64,000 nt of DNA from Irpex lacteus (lineage: Eukaryota; Basidiomycota; Agaricomycetes; Polyporales; Irpicaceae). The stretch is from contig MQVO02000036.1 of assembly GCA_001986395.2 (NCBI GenBank), positions 148,782-212,781 of the forward strand. Direction: 5' to 3'. Below the pieces are notes generated by a model. It had not been told where the DNA came from and did no database searches. It saw only the letters and a program-made list of their open reading frames with translations. The translations under genes were made by a program, and so were the position numbers. The number at the start of each line of letters is the position of its first letter. Position 1 is the first letter of the stretch. Shown here one piece after another: positions 13,140 to 38,300 of the stretch.

Positions 13140-13667
13140 ATGTTCGGCCGTGTCTCGCCTCTTGCGTTCTTCTATGCGCTGTTCGCGTTCTCCGTCCTTG
13201 CGGTCGCCACCCCGTGGGGAGCTCCCACTACCACGAAGCCCGCCACGCCGACCAAGACTGTCACGGTGACTGCCCCTGGTCCCACTACCACGACTTCCGC
13301 CGGCAACTGCAACACTGGCGCTATCCAGTGCTGCCAGAGCACTGAGAGTGTAAGCAGTTCCTCCTTGTGATGCACATCCTGTGACTTGAGTTGACGAATG
13401 AATGCTATCACAGGCCAGCTCCCCTGCTGGTAGCCTTCTCCTCGGCCTGCTCGGCATCGTTGTCCAAGGTGTCGACGTTCTTCTCGGAATCAACTGCTCC
13501 CCCATCTCCGTCACCGGAGTTGGCTCGGGCAGCGCCTGCAATGCCAGCCCTGTCTGCTGCCAGAACAACGCTATCGTAAGTAACAAATTATAGCTGCAGC
13601 TGCATTCTACTCACCTATTACGCAGGGCGGTCTCATCTCTATTGGTTGCATTCCCGTCATCCTCTAA
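13140..13667 (+). CDS. class I hydrophobin
   Basis: Small secreted protein that self-assembles at air-water or wall surfaces. CDS join(13140..13349, 13414..13575, 13626..13667), 137 residues. Both introns are phase 0 with GTAAG donors and CAG acceptors. A signal peptide covers about residues 1-23 ([20 protein letters not shown] then AVA). A Thr/Pro/Lys linker follows, then C57-X6-C64C65-X32-C98-X13-C112-X5-C118C119-X12-C132, an excellent class I pattern. The Cys3-Cys4 loop is hydrophobic ([20 protein letters not shown]), as expected. Intron 2 sits between Cys7 and Cys8, leaving a 13-residue last exon ending CIPVIL. It is on the same strand as the longer hydrophobin 6 kb upstream, with which it shares only the core. 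Confidence 0.95.
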
Positions 13668-16322
13668 GCAGCATAATGCACCAGCAGTCCTGGCCAGGGT
13701 GGTGTATATAAATTCTCTCCGACGATTGCCCGGATAGTTACGGCTTTGGAATGTGGTTGTTAACGACTCGTGCTTCGTAAATGTTTTTTGTTCGACTATA
13801 ACTAGTAAAGCCCATACACGCACTCCTCGAATATACGTTGCTCATGATTTACTGGATGTCTCTTGTGAGATTTGCACTGACGAAGTCTTTGGCGACGTAT
13901 ACGAATTTGAGATGCTATTCGGCACAGTGTGTTACTTCGAGGACTAAATGAAGCATAAGTGCATAGATATTTCGTTTTGCAAAGAAACACACCTTCGCTA
14001 TGGCCCCCTTCAAATTTCAGGGCTCCGAGTCGCTTGTGATCCTATTTCGATCTCGCACCAGATACGACTCTATCCCATATATCTCTGGGTATTTTCAGGC
14101 TTGATACTTAGTCAAACAATGATGCCCGATGCGCCGAAATAGCACATTCAATCATTGAATGTAGTCGTTGGTGTTGTTACTTATTGTGGTGGTGGTGGAA
14201 GTGGAAGTGACGAGCATGATGGCATTTCCGGGTTTGCCGCGGCGACCTCAGCGTTTCCACTACACACTGTCCTCTGAGTCCTGCCGCTGAGTCTCTCATC
14301 GTACGTCCAGAGTGGGATCTCACTAGCTCCATCTTCAACTCCTGTGAAATTCAAAAACACCTGCATGAACATCGTAAGACAGCACAGTCGCCACTTGTCA
14401 GGCTTCCATAAGCTTCCATGGTCAAACACGTCGCAATTTGAAGACTCGGTGTCTCAAACATCAGACTAGGCTAGGCACGGCACCATAGTGTTTGGGAAGC
14501 AGTGCAGGATTAGCTGCAGACGAGACTATGGAGGTATGAGCCGTATGTATGCTGTCCTCTGAGCGCAAATCTGCCCAGGGAGAGTCGGACTGCTGAATCG
14601 GAGCTTGTTGGCATGTGTCCAAATGCAGTAAGTCTAGTAAATCCTTTTTTGAGTGAAATCTTGGCGTGGACTCATATGCCGACCACACAGCGGTGCAGCG
14701 TGAGGGTATTCTTCCCTCAATGAATCTCATGGCATCTTCCCAAAACATAGCCATCTGGCATATAATGACTACGTCACCGTCGTAGCCAGCCTGAGTAGGC
14801 CCTGGCCCGGACTGGATGATGTAGACCATTACCATGTACGAGCTACCGAACCGCACAGGGATATCTCGACTCCTATGGAATCAGGTAAACAGGTTCATTC
14901 AGCATGAACAATGCAAACTTTGAAAAAAATTGCCTAGCCTCAGAACACGACGATGTCAAGAGACCATCGCTGGCACAGTGGAATGGGGTATTTACCAGGC
15001 TCGTGGTTGCGAGAGGTTTTTCTGCAAAGTGCGCATTTTTCTCGTATGTTCCGGTTGCCAGTCTCAGGACAGATGCTGTTTCTTACTTACCTGTAGTGTT
15101 CTTCATAACAAGCAGCAATCTGAGTAGCAGCTGCGCCCAGTATTGCTCCTCAATGGAACCAGCCTGAAGCTGCTCGCGAGCAACTCGATAGCACAGTGTA
15201 TGGTCGCCTCCATCAAACCAGTATCACTAGCTAGCTGAGGGCTTGCCTGCGACTCGGATGCGCAAGCAGCCGTCCATCCAGAGACAAGACTGAGCGGATT
15301 GTCTGGAAGTAATCGGGAACTTTCAGGCCTATGCCAAGTGGTTAGGACAGAATCTTGGAACTCACGAGAGGGAGCCGTTTTGGACGTACGTGGTCTTTCC
15401 GGTAGAACTGGATGACAACCAAGTGGTACTAATATCGAGTTAGCGCCGCAGGCACTATCGGCGACCCTACGACAACATAGGGTACCTCATTGTTGGCTCC
15501 ACGGCTACGATATTTGGGGGCACAGCGGAGTTGCTCTTCGAAGCTTGCATAGTGCGTTGCCTGGTTGTGTCGACAAATCAGATTACAATGACAGAGGAGC
15601 TTCTCGATGGTATGATAGATGGAAGACCACCCGAACCAATCGATGAGGAGAACTTGAAGGGAGGGAGGACTGCCTCCCGAAAGTCGTATATGTGATACCC
15701 CCAGGTCGCATAGTTGATCGGCGGCCCGAACCTGGAAGTTCAACCGTAGAGACGTGGGGAGCGACCCAGAGTATCGGTGGCCTCTGAAGAATAGCCTTCT
15801 CTGCGGTGACTCACATGGTGTGCCAGGCTCACGGGCAATCATTGACACCGCCGCTCGTAGATGCCATCAGGTAGAGTACAAAGGAGTCTGGCCGAGCGGC
15901 CGCTGCCGATGGGATACTCGTACGCGCCATAGTGGCCTAATGCGCAGGGGCCAGGTAATCTGGGCAGTGTCCACCGTACCAACGACATTCGCGGCGGTGG
16001 GGATGGCTGGTGGGTCGGCCGTGAATGCTAACCTCGTTGTCCAGAGCAAAGAGGCGATGAGATCGATATGTTCACAGCCGCATGGTCTAGGCATCAAAGT
16101 GGTGGACCCACAAGAGCAAAGTCGCGATAAAATACCGCGATCAGGGTCCTCACCGCGTTGGTCACGTTATCGTGTATACCTGGATAAAAGGGGAAGTTTC
16201 CCTGTATTTGTACTTTCCTCTGGCATACAAACATAACGGCGTGTCCCTCCGTAGGCCATTGTGATCCCGATACTAGTGGCTTAGGCCATATAACTGATCG
16301 GCCCAATTGTCCTCGTGCCACT
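13668..16322. other. gene-poor stretch
   Basis: No gene that I can support. A (GTG)n microsatellite lies near 14184-14198. Open frames of 130-160 residues (14461-14856 minus, 15429-15848 minus, 15754-16236 plus) overlap each other on opposite strands and show no motif. A GTCTGGCCGAGCGG word near 15889 resembles the A-box end of a tRNA but has no matching T-arm. Confidence 0.45.
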
Positions 16323-16388
16323 GGCCTTTAAAGGGCTCTGCGATCATCGCCACTTTCTACATATTTCAACGACTCTTCTCTTCCGTTA

Positions 16389-16428
16389 CACTTGACTCTT
16401 TCCCGTTTCACTTGACTCTCCCCCGTTC
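16389..16428 (+). repeat. 20-bp tandem repeat in the zinc-finger gene leader
   Basis: CACTTGACTCTTTCCCGTTT is followed directly by a near-identical copy and then by the start of a third (CACTTCCTGC), ending 4 bases before the ATG at 16442. It is pyrimidine-rich and probably in the 5' UTR. A TTTAAA element near 16325 could serve as the TATA-like box. Confidence 0.7.
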
Positions 16429-16441
16429 CACTTCCTGCAAC

Positions 16442-17688
16442 ATGGCTACTTCGAACCATCACAAGTCCTCCCGCTCATCTCGCAAGACCAAACGACGCTC
16501 CACCACCCCGTATGAGACGGCGTCGACTTGCTCGTCTCGTACCAGTTGTCGGTCGGCCAGTACCGCCTCGACCTCGACCTCGACTCATACGAACAGCCCG
16601 GCGTTAACCCCCGCAACGACCCTCTCTTCCCTCAGCGCAGACGAAGTTGTCGATGGCGAGTCCCCAGTCGATGAACCAACGAATGAGGGCGCTCAGGTTC
16701 CTGTGCCCGAAGACGAACTCTTGGAAGACCTGCAAACCCTTAAGGAGCGTAGCCTTACGAGAGAGAGATATTCTCCCGAAGGTATCTGCTCTGGTCATTT
16801 GAGCACAAAGCACTGCCATAGCGTTCGACTCCTCTTGCTGAAGCTTGGAGATTATATGCCTGAGCCCAAGGGAAAGGTATGTCATTACAGCCCATTATCT
16901 GGCTGGTCTTATTTATTCCTCGTATGTAGCGGCCACCCGAAGCAAAAGAGGAGTGTACGAAGATGATCAAGACGCACATGATAGTACGTTCAATTTGCGC
17001 CTAGTTGTAGCCTTCTTCTGCACATGTCCACACATACTGATCTATATCACCTGATGGGCAGCGTTACGGGCATAAGTGGCGCTGTACCTTCTGCGGCAAG
17101 GCCTTCAAGAAGCAGCTTGGTCGATATGACTTCACCAAACATATTCGAACCCATCTTTGTTCCGCCCAGTAAGTACTTTTCCCTCGCAATTATAGCCTCT
17201 AAGACATGCCAAATGCTCATCTCGTTGCTCACAAGCCGCCCGTATCATTGCTTCTTCGAGGGATGCAAGTACACAGATACACAACTTCCTAACATGAAAA
17301 GTCATTTAATGAAACAGTAAGCGCTTTATTGCCTCGAGTACTGTCGCTCGCTAACTCTGGTGATGCGTTAAGTACGGGAGAAAGAATTATATGCGAGAAA
17401 TGTGGTGTGGAGGATATCAAGAATAGGGTTGACTTGTTCCGCCATCGAGCGAGCCACCACCCCAAGAAGAAAGATTCCGCCCCTGAAGCCCAAGCAACCG
17501 ACTGGCCACTGGCAGAACACAGCGACGACGGCCTAGTACAGTGCGACCTGGTGAACGCCATTACCGCCCATTCCTGGAGCTGGGGCATGCTTCGTAGTAC
17601 CTATGACTTTGGTGAGACAGTTGGTAGTCTCAGTCGTGTGCCGAGGAGCACATGCGTCTACCTGTCACAAGTCCCGCGTTATACTTGA
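16442..17688 (+). CDS. C2H2 zinc-finger protein, three fingers
   Basis: Probable DNA-binding transcription factor. CDS join(16442..16876, 16930..16983, 17062..17168, 17236..17316, 17373..17688), 330 residues; all junctions have GT and AG ends and consistent phase. Residues 1-70 are Ser/Thr/Lys/Arg-rich with a basic stretch (RKTKRRS) that could act as a nuclear signal; 85-115 are acidic. Finger 1 is C171-X2-C174-X15-H190-X3-H194 (longer than the usual X12). Finger 2 is C204-X4-C209-X12-H222-X3-H226, joined by a classic TGER linker to finger 3, C233-X2-C236-X13-H250-X3-H254. The last His of finger 2 and a His before it are created by codons split across introns, which supports the splicing. The C-terminus (256-330) has no known domain. 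The 18-residue exon 2 is the least certain part. Confidence 0.85.
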
Positions 17689-18078
17689 TCACCCAGAACG
17701 TCCTAGACGTGCGATAAATACTGGAAGATTTACCGCGTAGTAGACGTTCGCATCCGACCTCACAGCTCTGTTTTCCTGTTCCTCCCTTCTTGCTGCTTAT
17801 ATGCACTGTACTACTCTGTCTACCTCGAATGAAGGTCGTCACCACTGTAATATCTAGAGCATCTCCTTGTATCTGGTCTCGGATTTCAATTATCAATGAC
17901 TCTCTAACGCACAACTGAAACTTGAAAGGCACAAATGGAGGATGTAATCATTCGTAGAAAGCGTACAGATCGTGATCTTCCGTTTCATAATATAGTATGG
18001 AGCATTATTAGTCTATCCGGATGTATGTCATAAGAGTCAACCAGGACGCAATTTTCGGCGGTATATATTGGCGTGTAT
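17689..18078. other. convergent intergenic region
   Basis: Tail-to-tail spacer between the zinc-finger gene and the ABC transporter. It should hold both 3' UTRs; nothing else is visible. Confidence 0.6.
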
Positions 18079-24458
<6,380 letters not shown>

Positions 24459-25939
24459 CCTGCGAGCCCTGTGCAGTGTGCAAGTTGGTTTTGCGTGAAA
24501 GCCAGAAGAGCGCGAAAAGGACTCACTTATAAGACGCACAACTTGAAGAGATGATGACGGTAGTTGCGTTGTACGCGCGGCAGATGGGTCCAATGAGGCC
24601 AGGCGAATATCGAATCCCGCAGCACACGTCAGGTCATTTCCCAGGCGCCGTTTTCGTCATCACTCTCAAGTCAGCACTCGATCCTCCATATGCGTCCGGC
24701 CCCCGCGCCAATTTCCTGGGTTATGGCTGTCGACTCTTGCAGACTCTTCCTGAAACCACTGCACCCATCATGCTCGCTGTGGCCAGCAAAATTTGCGCGA
24801 CCCGAGAAAGTCACACTTGCAGGTTCACCGTATATGCGCATATGTCTAATTGCTACATAAAAGCGATCTGTCCATTGGATATTTGCGCGCAGTCTCCTTG
24901 TCTTCTCCTGTCCATAATTGCCACGTATGCCTTGCGGCAGGGTGACTCGTGTGCCAACTGAGCCGCCTATCGAGTGTATTGACATGCGGGCAGTCGACGC
25001 CTATCGGGACAAGATGCTGGATAAGTCGGCAAATGTTGAATTCGGCTGCCTCTTCAAGCTTCAAGCTTAAAGTTAACGTTGAGGAGCCGTAGAGCCACGC
25101 ATACATAGGCTCCTTCGTTGAGTGTCATCACCTGCTGCCAGTACGAGTGCCGAGGTGCACTGTGTACGCCGCTTTGGGCGTTATCGATAATTATGAAGGA
25201 TGATCTTCTCGCCCAAGTTGTAAAGATAGCCACTCGCAGCCTCGGCGCAAAAAGCTCTCTTCGTGGCGTAGATCACAAGCTCCGCGTGTACAGTCTTGCA
25301 GGCCGCTGCAAACCGGCGTAGGTCCCTCTAGCTTTGCAGCGTGTGCCAGTGCGTCAAGCGGCGTTTGATTCCGTGGGATCTTCGGGTGCCTGATTCATAG
25401 AGCAAGGGGTTGGCCATGGTCAGCGAAAATTCCGTGTACACCACACAGACTACAGAGGACGTACATCTAAAGGAATCCGTTCTTACATCATGCATGAAGC
25501 TTTGAAGGTGCGTGTTGAGAGTGAAACATTTTTTTGAGAAATGGTGCTTGGCAAGTGTCATGACTGCTCAAGTACTAGTGTGACAGGTTCATGTGACCCG
25601 TGACAAACGTTACTGAGATCTTTCGACAAGGGCTTCTCTCATCCATTTGAGATAGATTTTGTAACAGTGAGTATTAATATATTTCTGGACAATACTACGT
25701 AATTTTTTCAAAAATTACCTCTACAGTCCTATTGACAAGCCCAAGTGTCCGTGTAGTCCTCGCTTCAGTCTGTCACGGCGTCTGTCACGACCAGCGAGCT
25801 CGAGCGCTAGCTCGCGCGAGTTTACATCATGTAAACAGCTGCAGCTGTACTTAGGCATCAGTGTCATCAGTGTGCCACTTAGTGTTGTGCTGTGCGGTCG
25901 TCGGTCATCGTTGCACACGACGACCACAACTCTCTGCAT
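24459..25939. promoter_or_regulatory. divergent promoter region, ABC transporter copy 1 / BEACH gene
   Basis: A 1.48 kb head-to-head spacer. Towards the BEACH gene it has an AT-rich stretch (about 25660-25725), a direct repeat GTCTGTCACG (about 25769 and 25781) and a stem-loop at 25794-25815 (GCGAGCT, 8-base loop, AGCTCGC). I found no coding exons; a 136-residue plus-strand frame at 24551-24961 has no motifs. Regulatory roles are inferred from position only. Confidence 0.45.
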
Positions 25940-33775
<7,836 letters not shown>

Positions 33776-34138
33776 GCTGGTAGGATACGCGATTCATTAG
33801 ACTGTATTTATATCTTGGACCGGAAGCTTGGAAACATCATATTATTATTAGTGTATATTTACTCACCTTGGAATGCATATTCTCGACCCTCTTTAAAACA
33901 CACTCACTTCAAGTACATACCAAAAATTGGCGTGGAAACGGTGACATTCACAACAAGTACATCAGACAACAATGCAGGTGATCGAGAGCAAACGAGTGAG
34001 GCGCGACCACGGAGCAGGTTGCACGAACCTGATGCGCGTCGCGCGGCGACATATAGATCATCATTGACCATATACAATACATGCGACGATGACCGTAATT
34101 TTTGTGAACACTGACTGCGATCCGATGAAGACCACAGA
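33776..34138. other. convergent intergenic region
   Basis: Tail-to-tail spacer of 363 bases holding the 3' ends of the BEACH and S14 transcripts. Nothing else is visible. Confidence 0.6.
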
Positions 34139-34824
34139 TCAGAGACGACGACCGCGGCGACCACCCTAGGAGTCGAGAATACGCATGAGCTCATTTGGAA
34201 TACTGCTTTGAGGTGACCACATACCTTGCGACGGGTAGAGTCGGACGGGACGGGGGTCACATCCTCGATACGACCAATGCGCATACCAGCACGAGCAAGG
34301 GCACGGAGAGCGCTCTGGGCACCGGGTCCGGGAGTCTTGGTACCAGTTCCACCAGTGGCACGCAGCTTGACGTGAAGGGCAGTGATACCGACCTCACGGC
34401 AACGGGCAGCGACATCCTGAGCAGCCAACATGGCAGCGTAGGGAGAGGACTCGTCACGGTCAGCCTTGACCTTCATGCCGCCTATGTTGCACGATGACAT
34501 ATGTCAGTCTTTGCAGGATCTTCCACGGATATGAACGCACCGGTCACACGAGAGATGGTTTCCTTGCCGGAGAGATCGGTGACATGGACGAAGGTGTCGT
34601 TGAAGGAGGCGTAGATACGAGCAACACCAAAGACGAGCTCACCCTCAGCAACTTGAGGGCCGAGGGCGACGGTCTCGGGCTGGGCGGACTTGGTCTTCTT
34701 GGGAGGCTACATCAACGAAAGTGACATCCGTTCGTTAGCATTGCCATCCATCGGTATAGCGATATTTGTGGGACACAGCGGGCTGCACAGTGCATCCACA
34801 CTGTACAGAGAGCGTACTCACCAT
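34139..34824 (-). CDS. rps14: 40S ribosomal protein S14 (uS11)
   Basis: Small-subunit ribosomal protein that binds 18S rRNA at the platform. CDS complement(join(34139..34165, 34225..34481, 34541..34706, 34822..34824)), 150 residues, against about 150 in other eukaryotes. The sequence carries the near-invariant blocks [69 protein letters not shown] and the basic tail GGRRGRRL. The first coding exon is only the ATG: GTGAGT follows directly, and the next exon starts CCTCCCAAG, giving MPPKKTKS. The last exon encodes only eight residues. The exon and phase structure is self-consistent, so confidence is very high. It shares a 573-base divergent promoter with the second ABC transporter. Confidence 0.97.
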
Positions 34825-35397
34825 GTTAGACGGCTTGAAGGGCTTGAGGATGAGCTTGAGGAGGAGGTGAGGCTGAGATGTCGGTGTTGTCGATGGCGTC
34901 CGCAAACTGGGGTGTGACGGTGTCACGATGTCACAAACACAAGCGCTGATAGGAGTTTGCTCCTTGTCTAAGACGCCCATGCAAGCTAATTGTCGCCGAC
35001 ATACCCATCCTCGTGCCAGACAAATTACTGTGTGCACTCCAGGCATGCACAACGGTGAATTTTGTTGTACAGTCTCAATAAAAGCTCTACGATATTTGCA
35101 TGCTTATAAACGCAAAGAAGTACTTAAAAAACTCATCCTCCACATTATGCAGGGACGTCTTTTCAACCTTATTGGAACTCAATTGTGCGCCGCCGAAGTT
35201 GATCATGCGGCTTGGCAAAAGATGGCCACGTTGGCCCGCCGTCGTAAACTCATCGCTTCCGTCTGTCGAAGCGCAGCAGGCTTCTCATGTTGTGACTCCG
35301 ATGTACTGAGGGGAGTCTCACATATATCCATGGAAGGTAGGAGTTGAGGGCCCAAACCAACCAACTTGGACATCCTCTTTCGTTTCTCAACTCGAAT
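34825..35397. promoter_or_regulatory. divergent promoter region, S14 / ABC transporter copy 2
   Basis: Head-to-head spacer of 573 bases. The S14 side has a pyrimidine-rich coding-strand leader typical of ribosomal protein genes. I could not identify a clear TATA box on either side. Confidence 0.45.
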
Positions 35398-38300
35398 ATG
35401 TACAATCCCTGGCACCCTCCACCTGCTGCCCCAGCCTTCGGTGAGGGCAAGACGCTACCCGAGCGTAATGCATCGTGAGTGTTCAATTCTGCGTAGTTTG
35501 TAAGGTGTTTATTTTTGTGCCGCAGAATTTTGTCAAGGCTGTTATTCACCTGGCTTGATCCCATACTTCGTGTTGGCTTCAGCAGGCCATTGCAGAAAGA
35601 AGGTACTGATGCATGCCCCATCACTTGATATTAACTAGTACTGACGTGGCATTAGATTTATGGCAGCTACCTCCCTCCCTCCTCACAGAGTCGCTCAGTG
35701 CTGAGATTGAGCGCCATTTCTATGTTGCTTGTCCAGCGGGAAAGCGGCCTAAGGCATTCAGCGAAGACGGCGTAGGAAAACCACCGCAAGAAGCCACCAA
35801 GGATGGCATCACGGAAGTCTCTCGGCCCCAAGAGACCAAGGATGAGGAGACCAATAATGGCAAGGACGAGAAGGCAGTGCCTCAGGTCATGGAGCTGAAA
35901 GCTACTGAGACATCGGAGAAGAACGACCAGAAGAGCGCGCCAGAAAAGCCGTTCAAAGAGTCGTCGGCTCTTATGGGCGCATTGTTTACCACTTTCCGTT
36001 GGCAGTGGTATATCTCTGGACTTTTCAAGCTAGCGGCTGGTACGTAGCATCGTTCTCAGACTTAAATAATCCAAGGCTTAACTCTCCGTAGATACCCTTA
36101 ATACGACGACTCCACTCCTGAACAAGCGTCTGCTGACGTGGCTCACTAATTCCTTTGTGTTTTACAAGGCTGGCCCTCAGGCAGCGGCACTCGCGGGTAT
36201 CGACCGGCCTCAAGGAATTGGCTATGGAATTGGATTGGCCTTTGCGTTGTTTGTCATGCAGGGTGAGTTTTGGTTTTGCAAGTATATACAGAACTGACCG
36301 TCTTGCTCTGTCCCCAGAGGCCTCCAGTCTGGTGTGTAACTTTGCCATAGCTCTAAGACATTTATCTCACAACCTTGCACTATCTAGTTAACAAACCATC
36401 TTATGCAGAGTACGTACGCTCTCAATCATTCTTAGTACGGTTAATAACCAGGTTTTATTAGTCTCGTTGACGGTCGGTGCAGCTATCCGTGCGGGCGTAA
36501 GTTCCACAGAACACGCATTAATAGTAATGCCTATACTGATATTTATATCGCCTTCGTATTCTCTAGTTAATTGGTGCCATTTTCCGCAAGTCCCTGCGGT
36601 TGAATGGCAAATCTCGGAATCTACACAACGTTGGCAAAATTACCACCATGATAAGCACTGACACGACAAGGCTCAACGACTCTTGCCAGTACCTCCACAA
36701 GTACGTGCCTGATACGGCTCACTGTAATCACGAACTGACGGTAGAACAGTTTATGGGTGTCTCCAATCCAAGTAAGGGATTTGTACATCAAAATATAGCT
36801 CACACAACAACTCATATTGAACATACAGATCATCATTGCCATCGGATTGCTGATTGGTACGGTACGTGCTACTCCCTGGAGTAAAAATCCATAGAGAGGA
36901 CGATTGCTGATCGCCAATTTTTATAGCTGGGATACTCAGCCCTCGTTGGACTCGGCGTCTTCATATTTTCTCTCCCGGTCCAAATGATCCTCGTCACTAT
37001 CATGTACAGTCAACGCAAGAAAATGGTAGTGATTACGGACCAGAGGGTGCGCCTGACTACGGAGGTGCTGCAAGGCGTTCGGTTGGTCAAGTACTACGCT
37101 TGGGAGAACTTCTTCGCCGGGAAGATCGCGGCGTTGCGAGGAAGGGAGCTACAGAGAATTAAGAACTACTCGTGAGCTGCCTAACTTTCTTCTATGTTTA
37201 CAATATTGATTCCACATATCACAAGGCTTGCGTTGGCTGCCATGGTCGGATATGTTACCGTCGTCCCTGTGATTGCTACCGTCCTTTCGTTTGTGAGTTA
37301 TGCATACTTGCATCTCAGGGGTTTCTGCTAAATCTATTTTCACAGATAACGTATTCTCTTAGCGGACATGACCTTTCGGTTCCCGTCATCTTTACCTCCT
37401 TGCAGTTTTTCACCGTATGTCCCAAGAGTTTTCATCGTTCGCCACATGAGCTGATGTGAATCGATAGATCCTTCACCAAGCGTTGGCTTTCCTTCCTTTC
37501 TCCCTCGAAGCGTGAGTACCTTACACACCTATGCAAGAGATCAGTCACTCATGAGATAGGCTTCAGTGTTGCGAGTGCGACGGTCGCTTTGCAACGTATT
37601 GGTCCTTTCTTGACCGCCGAAGAACTAGAAGATTCCTATACGATCGACCCCGAAAGCAAACTCGCTATCGATGTTGACGGCGACTTCCGGTGGGAGGCAG
37701 TGGCGAAGACGTCTGAGGAAGGAGTAGACGCCAAGAAGAAGGACGAAGCTAAGACCAACCCGAAGAACACGGCCGACAATAAGAAGAAGAAAAAGAAGGG
37801 TAAGGATAAAGAAGAACCCATCTTGCCTACTTCAGCGCCAACGGACGAAGAAAAAGACAAGAGCAAGGAAACGCCAGAGGTTCAGGAAGAGAAGCCATTC
37901 GAACTTAACGATCTCAAGATCAAGGTTCAGAAAGGAGCATTCGTCGCTGTCGTTGGCAGAGTAGGTAGCGGCAAGGTATGTTCCTCTCAGTGACTGATCC
38001 TGCTCTCGTCGATGCTCAATGAGATTCTAACACCAGAGTTCCTTGCTGCAAGCTCTCATCGGTGAAATGCGGAAGGTTAAAGGCAATGTAAATGTTTTTG
38101 TCTAACACAAGTCAGTTACATGCGACTGACCTATGTTTCGCAGGCTGTTTTCTCTTCGTCGATTGCGTATGTGCCTCAAACATCTTGGATTATCAACGCC
38201 ACCCTGCGCGACAATATCATCTTTGGCCGGGAGGTCGATGAGGAAAAGTTGCAGTCGGTTATTCGCGCCTGCTGCCTGGAGCAGGACCTCGAAATGTTGC

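Noticed and set aside
15889..15960. tRNA-like start (GTCTGGCCGAGCGG)
   Set aside because: No B-box (GGTTCGANNC) at the right distance and no acceptor-stem partner.
24551..24961. 136-residue plus frame upstream of ABC transporter copy 1
   Set aside because: Lies in the divergent promoter, has no motif and no splice context.
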